Assembly (NCBI RefSeq): GCF_036016755.1
Contig: NZ_JAYXIH010000005.1
Coordinates: forward strand, 1-64,000
DNA: 64,000 nucleotides
Reading direction: 5' to 3'
Origin: Aurantimonas coralicida_A
GTDB lineage: Bacteria; Pseudomonadota; Alphaproteobacteria; Rhizobiales; Rhizobiaceae
Made by a program: the position numbers and the translations under genes. How positions within the stretch are numbered: the first letter of the stretch is position 1; every line of letters begins with the position of its first letter. A model generated the notes under the pieces. The model ran no database searches. It saw only the letters and a list, made by a program, of their open reading frames with translations, and was not told where the DNA came from. Shown one piece after another: positions 9,556-18,212 of this stretch.

Positions 9556-10146
9556 TCAAATCCCGATCGCGGCCTCTCCACGGTCGAGAATCAGAGGAAT
9601 GATCAGATCCTCCTCGTCGGCGAGATGCCGCACCAGGCGGTTCAACAACCGCTCGCTGGCATCGGCATAAGCGTCTGAGGCCCTGCGCGCGTCGTCACGG
9701 GGCCCGCCGGGGCCGATCTCAATCGCCAGGAAACGATTGGCCGTCTCAGCCGTGGCCAGAAGGTCCTGGTGAATCACATCGTGATCGGCCTCGAGCAATT
9801 CGAATCCGTGAGCGAGCTTGTGTTCCGCGCGCTGAAACACCGGAAAATAATGCTGATCCTCGATCCCGTGGTGGTCTTCCAGCTGGGTGAGGAAGAACTG
9901 CAGCCGCGGCGCGAACCACTGCCGAAAGGGGCCCATCGCGACCGTGCCCTCGCGCTGCTGGGACAACGCCCCTTGAAGAGCGGCGCCAAGCTCGCGGAAC
10001 ATGTCGTGCCGCTGCAGCCAGAAGCGCGCCGTTGCGCCGAGATTTTGATGCCCCGTCCATATCTCGCGTGGATAGCGATCCAGCAAGTCGCGCAAATCCG
10101 CCGGCAGTCCGGTGCGGGTATCGAGATCGAAAACACTCTGGTCCAT
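9556..10146 (-). CDS. hemerythrin HHE domain protein
   Basis: About 196 residues from the ATG at 10146 (an ATG at 10167, seven codons longer, is also possible). The four-helix hemerythrin-like fold is indicated by spaced metal ligands: an early His in WTGHQNL, HHGIEDQHYFPVF, a His pair in EADHDVIHQDL, and HLADEEDLIIPLI near the end. Such proteins bind a di-iron centre and are tied to O2, NO or iron handling. The single-domain cytoplasmic form gives no more specific role. It lies just downstream of the dioxygenase gene on the same strand (about 25-45 bp), so joint transcription is likely. Confidence 0.8.
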   Translation of the reverse strand: MDQSVFDLDTRTGLPADLRDLLDRYPREIWTGHQNLGATARFWLQRHDMFRELGAALQGALSQQREGTVAMGPFRQWFAPRLQFFLTQLEDHHGIEDQHYFPVFQRAEHKLAHGFELLEADHDVIHQDLLATAETANRFLAIEIGPGGPRDDARRASDAYADASERLLNRLVRHLADEEDLIIPLILDRGEAAIGI

Positions 10147-10192
10147 CGGACAGGCGATTGCCCCCATTCCCTTCCGCTTTGCCGTAGTCTCC

Positions 10193-10990
10193 TCAGGCGA
10201 AGGCAAAGGCCTCCATGGAGAGCACGCCGAAATCGCGGCTGCCATGCAGCTTCCTGGCGGTCGCATCCGCTCCACCCGCACCGATCGCCACGTATAGCGG
10301 CATCAGATGTTCGTCGGTCGGATGATTCTCAACCGCAAAAGGTGCCCTCGCCCGATAATCGGTAAGGGCCTCGCGGTCGCCTGCGACGACGCGCTCGCTC
10401 ATCCAGTCGGCGAAATCGGCAACCCAGGCCGGCGTTTCGGCCTGCCGCTCGCTTTGCTGCATCCGCGCGAACGCCTCGCGCAGATTGTGGGTGAACGAGC
10501 CCGACCCGATGATCAGAATGTCCTCATCACGAAGCGGCTCCAGCGCCGCTCCGAGCGCGAGGTGATGTGCGGGTTCTTGCGTCGGATCGACCGAGACTTG
10601 CACGACGGGGATATCCGCATCCGGATAAGCGAGGATCAGCGGCACCCAGGTGCCGTGATCGAAGCCGCGTCCGGTCGCGGCCTCCGCCGCGAAGTCATCA
10701 TCCGTGAGTGCCTTTACGATGCGACTGGCGAGCGCCGGATCGCCCGGGGCCGCATAGCGCATCTCATAGAGGCGCCGATCGAAACCGCCAAAATCGTAAA
10801 TCGTCTCCGGCCGTTCATCGCCTGACACGAGAACCCCGTTCTCTGCTTCGAAATGCGCGCTGGCGACGACGATCGCCCTGGGGCGCGGCAGGTCCGCAGC
10901 CAGGGTGCGCAGAAACCGTGCATCCTCGGTCTCGGCAATCGCGATATCGGGCGATCCGTGGGAAATGAAGAGGCTGGGAAAAGACGCCAT
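10193..10990 (-). CDS. class III extradiol (DODA-type, YgiD/LigB) dioxygenase
   Basis: 265 residues, the usual length for the 4,5-DOPA extradiol dioxygenase family. Conserved metal-site and active-site histidines are visible: HGSP (His11), SAHF (His46), FDHGTWVPL (His112), GSGSFTHNL and the C-terminal HPTDEHLMPLYVA. These enzymes use a zinc or iron centre to open catechol-type rings; many bacterial members have no known physiological substrate. It probably shares a transcript with the hemerythrin gene downstream. Confidence 0.88.
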   Translation of the reverse strand: MASFPSLFISHGSPDIAIAETEDARFLRTLAADLPRPRAIVVASAHFEAENGVLVSGDERPETIYDFGGFDRRLYEMRYAAPGDPALASRIVKALTDDDFAAEAATGRGFDHGTWVPLILAYPDADIPVVQVSVDPTQEPAHHLALGAALEPLRDEDILIIGSGSFTHNLREAFARMQQSERQAETPAWVADFADWMSERVVAGDREALTDYRARAPFAVENHPTDEHLMPLYVAIGAGGADATARKLHGSRDFGVLSMEAFAFA

Positions 10991-11067
10991 CAGGCAACTC
11001 CGTTGATCACCGCGAAGCTAATGCTGCTCCGGCGGTACCGTTAGCCACCTGAAAGCCGACGCAGCGT

Positions 11068-11520
11068 TTACCGTTCGCGGTCGTTCTCACCGGCTCTAAG
11101 GGAGCCGACCACCGTTCGGCCATCGCGTTCGGGAAATTGCTCCAGCCCGTCGCCGATGTCGTAGAAATCGGCCTTGCTGGCCGTGAAGATATGATGCGAT
11201 GGGACGAGGCGGCTCGGCTGGTCGAACGCCCCGGCCAGGATCGAGGTCTGGTCGAGGCCGTCGTGCTTCCAAAACAGCAGCGTGCCGCAGGTGGAGCAAA
11301 AGCCGCGCCGCGCTTCGGGCGACGACCGGTACCAGGCGAGCGTCTCGCCGATGACCGCCAGTTGGTCGTCAGTGACGCTTGTCGCGGCATAATGGAGACC
11401 GGATTGCCGGCGGCATTGATCGCAATGACAGAAGATGACCGGTCTGACCGATCCCCGGGTCTCGAACCGGACGCCGCCACAGAGACAGCGTCCGGTACGA
11501 ATTGTCTCACCCGTCGGCAT
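11068..11520 (-). CDS. GFA-family (CENP-V/GFA domain) zinc protein
   Basis: 150 residues from the ATG at 11520. The zinc-binding cysteines of the GFA fold are clear: CLCGGV near the N-terminus, CHCDQC, then CSTCGTLLFW. The family is named after glutathione-dependent formaldehyde-activating enzyme (Gfa), but that activity does not hold for most members, so no reaction is assigned. The start is preferred over 11649 because homology begins at TGRCLCGG. It follows the DAHP synthase gene by 34 bp on the same strand. A second, distinct GFA gene lies inside the nuo operon at 59488-59910. Confidence 0.85.
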   Translation of the reverse strand: MPTGETIRTGRCLCGGVRFETRGSVRPVIFCHCDQCRRQSGLHYAATSVTDDQLAVIGETLAWYRSSPEARRGFCSTCGTLLFWKHDGLDQTSILAGAFDQPSRLVPSHHIFTASKADFYDIGDGLEQFPERDGRTVVGSLRAGENDRER

Positions 11521-11554
11521 CACCAACTCCTGAGCCCCAGTCTCCGGCTGCGCG

Positions 11555-12940
11555 TTAGAAATTCGCTGCCTGCTTTGGCGCGTTAGCGGCCTGATCCTTC
11601 TTGAGAAGCTCGGCGACCAGGAACGCGAGTTCCAGCGCCTGATTGGCATTCAGTCGCGGATCGCAATGGGTGTGGTAGCGGTCCGAAAGATCCTCGGCCA
11701 AAACCGGCCGCGCGCCGCCGGTGCATTCGGTCACGTCCTTGCCGGTCATCTCGATATGGATGCCGCCGGCATGGGTTCCCTCGGCCCGGTGGACGTCGAA
11801 GAACCCTTGCACCTCGGCGAGAATCCGGTCGAACGGCCGCGTCTTGTAATGGTTGAGCGTTATGGTGTTGCCATGCATCGGATCGCATGACCAGACCACC
11901 TTGCGTCCCTCTTTCTCGACGGCGCGGATCAGCTTCGGCAGATGCGCCTCGACCTTCTCATGGCCGAAACGCGTGATCAGCGTCAGCCGGCCTGCCTTGT
12001 TCTCCGGATTCAGCTTGTCGATCAGCCGCAGCAATCCATCGGCTTCCATCGAGGGGCCGCATTTCAGGCCGACCGGGTTCTTGATCCCCCGGCAATATTC
12101 GACATGCGCATGATCTTCCTGGCGGGTGCGGTCGCCGATCCAGATCATGTGACCGGAGGTCGCGTACCAGTCGCCGGAGGTCGAATCGACGCGCGTGAAC
12201 GCCTCCTCATAGCCAAGCAACAGCGCTTCGTGGCTGGTGAAAAAATCGGTCTCGCGCAGCGAAGGATGGCTCTCCGCGTCGATACCGATCGCGCGCATGA
12301 AATTCATCGTCTCGGAGATCCGGTCCGCGAGCTGGCGATAACGCTCCGCCTCGGGGCTGCCGGCAACGAAGCCGAGCATCCACTGGTGGACATTGTCGAG
12401 ATTGGCATAGCCGCCCTGCGCAAAGGCTCTGAGCAGGTTCATCGTCGCGGCCGACTGGCGGTAGGCCATCACCTGCCGCTCCGGGTTCGGTATGCGCGAG
12501 GCCTCGTCGAAATCGATGCCGTTGATGATGTCGCCGCGATAGGAGGGAAGCGTCTTGCCGTCCTTGGTCTCGCTGCCGGAGGAGCGCGGCTTGGCGAACT
12601 GGCCCCCGATGCGTCCGATCTTGACCACCGGCTGCGCCGCGGCAAACGTCAGCACCACCGCCATCTGCAGGAAGGCGCGGAAGAAATCGCGGATGTTGTC
12701 GGCACCGTGTTCGGCGAAGCTCTCGGCGCAGTCGCCGCCCTGCAGCAGGAAGGCCCGGCCTTCGGCAACCTCGCCGAGGGCGCGTGTCAGCTTGCGGGCC
12801 TCACCTGCAAAAACCAACGGCGGAAAGCTCGCCAGACGCTTTTCGGTTTCCGCCAGCGCCATCGGGTCCGGATAGTCCGGCACCTGCTCGATGGGCATTG
12901 AGCGCCAGCTCGATGGTGTCCAGTCCTTCGCCATAACCAT
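11555..12940 (-). CDS. 3-deoxy-7-phosphoheptulonate (DAHP) synthase, class II
   Basis: 461 residues; condenses phosphoenolpyruvate and erythrose 4-phosphate, entering the shikimate pathway. The class II (plant-type) signature is seen in LLQGGDCAESF, KIGRIGGQFAKPRS, WIGDRTRQ, GLKCGPSM and HGNTI (in DPMHGNTI). The start is set at 12940 because an AGGAG motif lies just before it and MVMAKDWTPSSW is typical of the family N-terminus; an in-frame extension to 13042 is arginine-rich and without homology. Rhizobiales normally use this class as their main DAHP synthase. Confidence 0.93.
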   Translation of the reverse strand: MVMAKDWTPSSWRSMPIEQVPDYPDPMALAETEKRLASFPPLVFAGEARKLTRALGEVAEGRAFLLQGGDCAESFAEHGADNIRDFFRAFLQMAVVLTFAAAQPVVKIGRIGGQFAKPRSSGSETKDGKTLPSYRGDIINGIDFDEASRIPNPERQVMAYRQSAATMNLLRAFAQGGYANLDNVHQWMLGFVAGSPEAERYRQLADRISETMNFMRAIGIDAESHPSLRETDFFTSHEALLLGYEEAFTRVDSTSGDWYATSGHMIWIGDRTRQEDHAHVEYCRGIKNPVGLKCGPSMEADGLLRLIDKLNPENKAGRLTLITRFGHEKVEAHLPKLIRAVEKEGRKVVWSCDPMHGNTITLNHYKTRPFDRILAEVQGFFDVHRAEGTHAGGIHIEMTGKDVTECTGGARPVLAEDLSDRYHTHCDPRLNANQALELAFLVAELLKKDQAANAPKQAANF

Positions 12941-13091
12941 GTCTCCTGACCGGGCATCTCCCGGTCGTCTCTTGTCTCGTCGTGATCCGAAATCGCGGCT
13001 GTCAGGCTCGCTCGCCTCGACACGCCGGCGGCGTTTAAACATTTCTACGCCGCTTTGTCATCCTTTGCACAGCGCCAGTCTCGGGGTGGCT

Positions 13092-13727
13092 TCAATCCGG
13101 ATCGACGAAGCGCGCGCCGCGATCGACCACGAGGCGGTCAAAAAGATCCGCCTCATGCCGGTCCAGACTGACCGCTCGCGGATAACGCGGCGCTGCCCGA
13201 TCGCGCAGTATGGCTGTCTCGAAGCCATGCGTCTCATTGACGAAACGCCGCAATCCGGCGGCACCGTAGAGCGTACGGAACCCTTGCATGACCGCGTCGA
13301 GATAGCTCTGCAGGATAGCCGCCTGCATATCGCTGGCATCGGCCGCGCCGCGATGCGCCTCGTAGATATAGAGCGGCACGCCGGTGACCGGCGGCGTCTC
13401 GATTTGAAGGCGAGCGAGATCGACGATACGGCGACTGTAGCCGGCTTCGCGTTCGTCCACCGATGGCAGATGGTCGGCGAGATCGTAGACCACCACGCCT
13501 TCGACCGCATGGGTGTCGGATGGATGGACCGATAGCAGCGCCATCGCGGCGCTCGCCTCGCGCGGTAGCCAGAACCTCCGCCAGCCCTCGACGCGGGCAC
13601 GGCGAATGCCGAGAAACTTGGTGCGCAAGGTGCGCCGGTTGACCAATGACCCATAGCCAAAATAGGCGACAATACGCCCCTCGGCTGCGAGGCGCGGAAG
13701 GTCCGGATGATCGTCGTGGATGTCCAT
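13092..13727 (-). CDS. gamma-glutamylcyclotransferase-like protein
   Basis: 211 residues. The fold's phosphate/substrate loop YGSLVN appears early (AYFGYGSL, about residues 22-29), and a candidate catalytic glutamate lies in VDEREAGY, the usual D/E-x-E-x-x-Y arrangement of the family. These proteins cyclise gamma-glutamyl amines or amino acids to 5-oxoproline. Exact substrate is unknown. It lies just upstream of DAHP synthase and just downstream of gor on the same strand; a link to glutathione turnover with gor is a context inference only. Confidence 0.75.
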   Translation of the reverse strand: MDIHDDHPDLPRLAAEGRIVAYFGYGSLVNRRTLRTKFLGIRRARVEGWRRFWLPREASAAMALLSVHPSDTHAVEGVVVYDLADHLPSVDEREAGYSRRIVDLARLQIETPPVTGVPLYIYEAHRGAADASDMQAAILQSYLDAVMQGFRTLYGAAGLRRFVNETHGFETAILRDRAAPRYPRAVSLDRHEADLFDRLVVDRGARFVDPD

Positions 13728-13758
13728 TGAAACGGCTCTACCGGGTCATCGCGGCGGA

Positions 13759-15159
13759 TCAGGCGGCGACCTTTTCGCCCCTGCGGATCCGGTAGTTCGG
13801 CTCGTACATCGTCACCAGTTCCTCGGCTGCTGTCGGATGCACGGCCATGGTCGCGTCGAACTGAGACTTCTTCACACATGCCTTGATGGCGATGCCGATC
13901 AACTGCGCCGTTTCGCCTGCCTCCGGCCCCAGAATATGGGCCCCGACCACGGTGTCGTCGTCCGCGTTCACGACGAGCTTGATGAGCATCCGGTCGGGCC
14001 GGCCGGCCAGGATGTTCCGCATCGGCCGGAAGATCGTCTTGTAGACGTCGAAATTCTCGAGGTTCTTTTCCGCCTCGTCTTCCGACATGCCGACCGTCGC
14101 GATCTGCGGATGCGAAAAGACGGCCGTGGGGATATTGACGTAGTCCGGCTGCGTCGGATTGTCCTTGAAGACAGTTTCGATGAAGCACATCGCCTCGTGG
14201 ATCGCCACTGGCGTCAGCGGAACCCGGCCGATCACGTCGCCGAGCGCGTAGACATTGTCGGCGCTGGTCTTCAGGTGCTCATCGACAAGGACGCAGCCTT
14301 TTCTATCCATTTGCACGCCCGCCTTGTCGAGGCCGAGCTTCTCCGTGCTCGGCAAGCGCCCGAGAGCCAGCATGATCTGGTCGCCCTCCCAGAAGGACCC
14401 ATCCGACAAGGCGGCGCGAAGCCCGCCGTCGTCATTGCGTTCCACCTTTTCGAAGACCGTCTTGGTGATGATCTTGATGCCCTTGTTCTCAAGCTCGGCG
14501 TGCAACAGGCGGCGGACATCCATGTCGAAGTGCTGCAGAATTTCCAGGCCCCGGTAGAGCACCGTGACCTCGACGCCGAGGGCGTTGAAAATGCAGGCAA
14601 ACTCGATGGCGATATAGCCGCCGCCGGCGATAATGATCTTTTTGGGCAATTCGGCGAGATCGAAGGCCGCATCCGAAGTGATGCAGAGTTCGTGCCCCTC
14701 CAGTGCATCATGCGGATTGGGGTAACCGCCGACGGCGATCAACACCTTGTCGGCGGTGACCGTGCGATCCGCATTGACCAGGCGAATCGTGTGGGCATCG
14801 TCGAACACGGCAGTGTCGCGGAGAATTTCAACGCCGGCCTTTTCCAGGTTGGCCTGGTAGATGCCATTGAGGCGGCGAACCTCGGCATCGCGGTTCCGCT
14901 TCAGCACGTTCCAGTCGAAAGAAGTCTCGCCAATCGTCCAGCCATAGCCGGCGGCGTCTTCGAAATGTTCGGCGTATTCGCCAGCATAGACCATCAGCTT
15001 CTTCGGCACACAGCCGCGATTGACGCAGGTTCCACCGAGATCGTCATATTCGGCGACGGCCACCCGATGTCCCATCTGAGCGGCAAGGCGCGCGGCGCGA
15101 ACGCCGCCCGAGCCACCGCCAATGACGAAGAGGTCGTAGTCATATGATGTCTGGGTCAC
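13759..15159 (-). CDS. gor: glutathione-disulfide reductase
   Basis: 466 residues, cytoplasmic NADPH-dependent flavoprotein that reduces oxidised glutathione. The FAD-binding GGGSGG follows the N-terminus, and the redox-active disulfide is GGTCVNRGCVPKK (Cys45 and Cys50). The NAD(P) domain carries GGGYIAIEFA, and the C-terminal dimerisation domain has the active-site HPTAAEE motif. The absence of lipoyl-dehydrogenase features together with the VNRGCVPKKL context favours glutathione reductase. The gene continues from the DUF2059 gene on the same strand, separated by a likely terminator. Confidence 0.92.
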   Translation of the reverse strand: MTQTSYDYDLFVIGGGSGGVRAARLAAQMGHRVAVAEYDDLGGTCVNRGCVPKKLMVYAGEYAEHFEDAAGYGWTIGETSFDWNVLKRNRDAEVRRLNGIYQANLEKAGVEILRDTAVFDDAHTIRLVNADRTVTADKVLIAVGGYPNPHDALEGHELCITSDAAFDLAELPKKIIIAGGGYIAIEFACIFNALGVEVTVLYRGLEILQHFDMDVRRLLHAELENKGIKIITKTVFEKVERNDDGGLRAALSDGSFWEGDQIMLALGRLPSTEKLGLDKAGVQMDRKGCVLVDEHLKTSADNVYALGDVIGRVPLTPVAIHEAMCFIETVFKDNPTQPDYVNIPTAVFSHPQIATVGMSEDEAEKNLENFDVYKTIFRPMRNILAGRPDRMLIKLVVNADDDTVVGAHILGPEAGETAQLIGIAIKACVKKSQFDATMAVHPTAAEELVTMYEPNYRIRRGEKVAA

Positions 15160-15260
15160 GGGAGAATTCCGTCTGTTGCAACCATTGCCGGATCGAGTGT
15201 CACCAGCCGGCGCGAGAAAAGATTCGGTCGGCCGCGGCCCCGTCCAGCATTGCCGTTAGC

Positions 15261-15289
15261 AAAAAGGGCGGCCGAATGACCACCCTTTT
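15261..15289 (-). terminator. Rho-independent terminator after the DUF2059 gene
   Basis: On the minus strand a ten-pair stem (AAAAGGGTGG with CCGCCCTTTT, one G-U pair) closes an eight-base loop and runs into a short T tract. It lies about 54 bp after the DUF2059 stop and about 100 bp before gor, so it probably separates those two genes. Confidence 0.7.
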
Positions 15290-15342
15290 CGCATCATCGG
15301 CCGGTTGCCGTTTTCGTGAAGCCCTCGAAGGGCGCTGCTCTC

Positions 15343-15897
15343 TTACTGGGCCGGGGTCGCAGCATCCGCACCCGCTGCGGCCGGAGCCGCATTCGCCGTC
15401 GGGGCGATCTGGCGTATGCCCTCGATCGCGCTCTCGCGCAGATCCCGCACGATGCCATTGCTCCAGACCTCGGCGGCGCCGACCATTTCGCGTGTCGCCG
15501 CAGGCCCTTGCGCCAACAGCTTCTTGCCGGCTTCCGAGTTGTAGAACTGAGCGATCTGCTGCAATTCCTCCTCGGTGAACAGCTTGGCATAGACGCGCGC
15601 GACCTCGTTCTCGAGATCGCCGCGCCGCGGCGCGAGCGCCAGTGCCCTTTCGTCCACCATGTCGGATATCTCGGTCTGGCGGTCGGGATTGTTGCCGATC
15701 AATTCGGACTTGATCTGCGTCGCGGCGTTGAGAAGGATATTGTCGAACTGGTCCGTCGCGGCAATTGCCTCGAGCGCCGCGCGGGCGGCGGCGAGGTGCG
15801 AGTCCGAGATGTCCTGTGCAAGCGCCGTTGCCGGCAGCATCAAGACCACAGCCGCGACCATCAGGCGGGTCCGGCGCGTCAATTCGCTGAAGATCAT
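15343..15897 (-). CDS. secreted DUF2059 domain protein
   Basis: 184 residues. A signal peptide spans about 1-28 (basic start, hydrophobic LMVAAVVLMLPATALA, cleavage near ALA-QD). The rest is helical with ESEL-like and YNSEAGKKL segments characteristic of DUF2059, a periplasmic family of unknown function, and an Ala/Pro-rich tail ends the protein. The start at 15897 is chosen because it places the signal peptide at the N-terminus; the longer frame to 15987 would bury it. It lies about 120 bp downstream of rpiA, same strand. Confidence 0.8.
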   Translation of the reverse strand: MIFSELTRRTRLMVAAVVLMLPATALAQDISDSHLAAARAALEAIAATDQFDNILLNAATQIKSELIGNNPDRQTEISDMVDERALALAPRRGDLENEVARVYAKLFTEEELQQIAQFYNSEAGKKLLAQGPAATREMVGAAEVWSNGIVRDLRESAIEGIRQIAPTANAAPAAAGADAATPAQ

Positions 15898-16017
15898 GAA
15901 ACCTATGTCTCCGTTCGATTTCTCTCGCGCGCCGATCCGGCTGCCGCATCTGGCGCTTGAGTATTGGATTTCGATGCGTTCTGGCAAGGGCGGCCGCCGG
16001 CCGCATGGCGAGACGGC

Positions 16018-16713
16018 TTACGCGGTCAGGGTCTCGATCCCGCGTTCGGACGCAAGGATCGCCTCGCTCGCCAAACCGATGAAGAGGCCGTGCTCGACGA
16101 CACCAGGAACCTGGTGCAGCGCCTGCGAGAGCGCTTCTGGATCGGGAATGCGGCCAAAAGATGCGTCGAGAATCAAATGCCCACTGTCCGTGATGAAGGG
16201 ATCCGCGCCGCGCCGCCGAAGGATCATGTCGCCCTCGAGCCCGAGGCTGGCCGCGGCCTTCTGGATGGCGAGATAGGTTGCCATCATTCCGAAGCCGTTG
16301 ATTTCGATCGGCAGCGGAAAGGCGCCGAGTGTTTCGACTTTCTTGGAAGCGTCGGCGATCACCAGCATCCGGTCGGAGGCGGCCGCAACGATCTTCTCGC
16401 GCAACAGTGCCCCGCCGCCGCCCTTGATGAGCCGCAATTGGCCGTCGACTTCATCGGCGCCGTCGATGGTCAAATCGAGTTGCGGCACGGTCTCCAGAGT
16501 TGCGGTCGGAACCCCGAGTTCACGGCAAAGCGCTTCCGTGCGGTCCGATGTCGTGACGCCGATCACGTCAAGTCCGGCATGCACACGATCGGCGAGAACC
16601 CGGACGAAGGCTTCGGCCGTCGATCCCGTGCCGATGCCCAGGCGCATGCCATCCTCGACATAGCCGAGAGCTGCCTCGCCCACCATGGCCTTCAGTTTCG
16701 CCGGTTCCGTCAT
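16018..16713 (-). CDS. rpiA: ribose-5-phosphate isomerase A
   Basis: 231 residues, interconverting ribose 5-phosphate and ribulose 5-phosphate in the pentose phosphate pathway. The phosphate loop GIGTGSTAE (about 26-34), the active-site DGADEVD block, the catalytic KGGGGALLREK segment and a GGFGMM-like GFGMMAT segment are all visible. Length is normal. It is divergent from gph with 170 bp between them. Confidence 0.95.
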   Translation of the reverse strand: MTEPAKLKAMVGEAALGYVEDGMRLGIGTGSTAEAFVRVLADRVHAGLDVIGVTTSDRTEALCRELGVPTATLETVPQLDLTIDGADEVDGQLRLIKGGGGALLREKIVAAASDRMLVIADASKKVETLGAFPLPIEINGFGMMATYLAIQKAAASLGLEGDMILRRRGADPFITDSGHLILDASFGRIPDPEALSQALHQVPGVVEHGLFIGLASEAILASERGIETLTA

Positions 16714-16883
16714 CAGCCCTAGGTTCCTCCTTGATCAGGTGGCTCCTCTAGCCTTTATCGACTCGGCTGTCGATCAACCGGCCCCCGCGCAGCCAGTTGA
16801 CCGCCGAAGCGCGTCGGGCGAAGGGTCCGCGTGGCCGACGATGGAAACGTTGCGACCGGAAGGGCATGAGGAGTCATTCATTC

Positions 16884-17570
16884 ATGGCGAAAGTCGCTGT
16901 CTTCGATCTCGACGGAACGCTGGTCGATACCGCGCCGGACCTCGCCGCGAGCCTCAACCATTGTCTTGCGGCAGCCCGGATGCCGACGATGTCCCTCGAC
17001 ATGATCCGTCCCTATGCCGGACACGGCGCCCGCATCATGCTGCACGAAGCCTATCGACGCGACGGCCGTCCTCTTGCTGATGAGGAACTGAAAGAGCAGA
17101 CCGCCCGGTTCCTGGCGCATTACGAGGCGAACATCGCCGTCACCTCGGTGCCGTTTCCCGGCGCCGTCGCAGCGATGGACCGGCTGGCGGAATCCGGCTT
17201 CAAGCTCGCCATCTGTACCAACAAATACGAGCGCCTCGCGCAGTTGCTCTTGTCCGAAATCGCCCTCGCCGACCGTTTCGCGGCGATTTGCGGATCCGAT
17301 ACCTTTGCCCGGCGCAAGCCCGACCCCTCGCATCTGATCGGGACGATCGAACGGGCCGGCGGACGCTGCGACGCGTCGATCATGATCGGCGACACGTCGA
17401 CCGATATCGACGCGGCCGCCGCGGCTGGCATCCCATCGATCCTTGTGGATTTCGGCTATGCGCCGGATGCGAAGGCCCGCGCCCGGGCAAGCTTCATTCT
17501 CGACGATTACGCGAACCTGGACGCAGCGCTCGCCGGCCGTCTGATCGGCTCGCCCACTCACGTAGCCTAA
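16884..17570 (+). CDS. gph: HAD-superfamily phosphoglycolate phosphatase
   Basis: 228 residues. HAD motif I is FDLDGTLVDT (residues 6-15), motif II lies in ICTNK, motif III in RRKPDP and motif IV in MIGDTSTDI. The cap insertion after motif I matches the Gph type, which removes 2-phosphoglycolate; other small phospho-substrates are possible. The ATG at 16884 is used because motif I begins five residues later; the extra upstream frame is basic and unconserved. Pairing with rpiA at a divergent promoter is common in rhizobia. Confidence 0.85.
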   Translation: MAKVAVFDLDGTLVDTAPDLAASLNHCLAAARMPTMSLDMIRPYAGHGARIMLHEAYRRDGRPLADEELKEQTARFLAHYEANIAVTSVPFPGAVAAMDRLAESGFKLAICTNKYERLAQLLLSEIALADRFAAICGSDTFARRKPDPSHLIGTIERAGGRCDASIMIGDTSTDIDAAAAAGIPSILVDFGYAPDAKARARASFILDDYANLDAALAGRLIGSPTHVA

Positions 17571-17662
17571 ATCCTGGCGCCGTCCCCACGCGGGATGTTG
17601 ACGAGCAGGACCCGACGGCTCTATATCGCCGCACCTTCCCGGCGGCTACGGTCGCCCAGGCG

Positions 17663-17737
17663 GGGCGCGTAGCTCAGCGGGAGAGCACCTCGTTCACACC
17701 GAGGGGGTCACAGGTTCAATCCCTGTCGCGCCCACCA
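17663..17737 (+). tRNA. tRNA-Val (anticodon CAC), CCA encoded
   Basis: Full cloverleaf: acceptor GGGCGCG pairs with CGCGCCC, D arm GCTC-AGCGGGA-GAGC, anticodon stem CCTCG/CGAGG with loop TTCACAC (anticodon CAC), T arm ACAGG-TTCAATC-CCTGT, discriminator A and encoded CCA. It sits directly before the formate dehydrogenase / complex-I-like block. Confidence 0.95.
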
Positions 17738-17972
17738 TTTCTTTCAGTGAGTTAGATTAGCTTGGCTGCCAGCCAACATTGGCTTCCCCATCCCGATTGC
17801 CCCACCGTTTCAGGCGACTTTGCGTCGCCGACCTGCCCGCGAATTGAACGCAAACATCGCGTAAATCGCGGCATGTCGGGGTGGAGCGAGCATATTACAT
17901 AACGCTAATCTAGACATGCGAATCTGGAGCGATATGTCCGCACGAACCGAGTGGGTCAGAGTGGAGGTTACG

Positions 17973-18188
17973 ATGGACAATCTTCCGGACAATCCGAAGC
18001 GCGGCGCTGCCGCGGTGTCGCGAAGCCGCCGCGCCTTTTTACGCGGGATTTCCGGGAGCGGCTTGGTGGTGGGCGCTCTCGTTGTCGGTGGCGACGCGGG
18101 GGCTGAGGAGCCTCTTAGCGACGGGGGCGAAGAGGGATATCGGGAGAACGCCCATATCCGTCGGTTTTACGAGCTTTCCCGCTTCTGA
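17973..18188 (+). CDS. small TAT-signal protein of formate dehydrogenase operons (FdhX-like)
   Basis: 71 residues with a twin-arginine signal (RSRRAFLRG, about residues 17-25) followed by a hydrophobic stretch and a short acidic tail. Peptides of this size and layout occur at the head of many formate dehydrogenase operons and are catalogued as a 'formate dehydrogenase region TAT target'; the role is not established. The ATG at 17973 follows a good ribosome site (gtggagg). The gene ends 24 bp before fdhA. An upstream in-frame ATG at 17916 is less likely. Confidence 0.7.
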   Translation: MDNLPDNPKRGAAAVSRSRRAFLRGISGSGLVVGALVVGGDAGAEEPLSDGGEEGYRENAHIRRFYELSRF

Positions 18189-18212
18189 GACATCAAGACA
18201 GGGATCGTTGCC

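Noticed and set aside
17663..17760. Attachment-site repeat of the tRNA-Val 3' end flanking the accessory block
   Set aside because: No second copy of the tRNA tail was found by eye near 31-38 kb, and no integrase gene is present, so an att site cannot be claimed.
17762..17784. Short repeat TTGGCT-GCC-AGCCAA followed by another TTGGCT after the tRNA
   Set aside because: Only six-base arms with no T tract and no matching downstream promoter geometry; too weak to call an operator or terminator.
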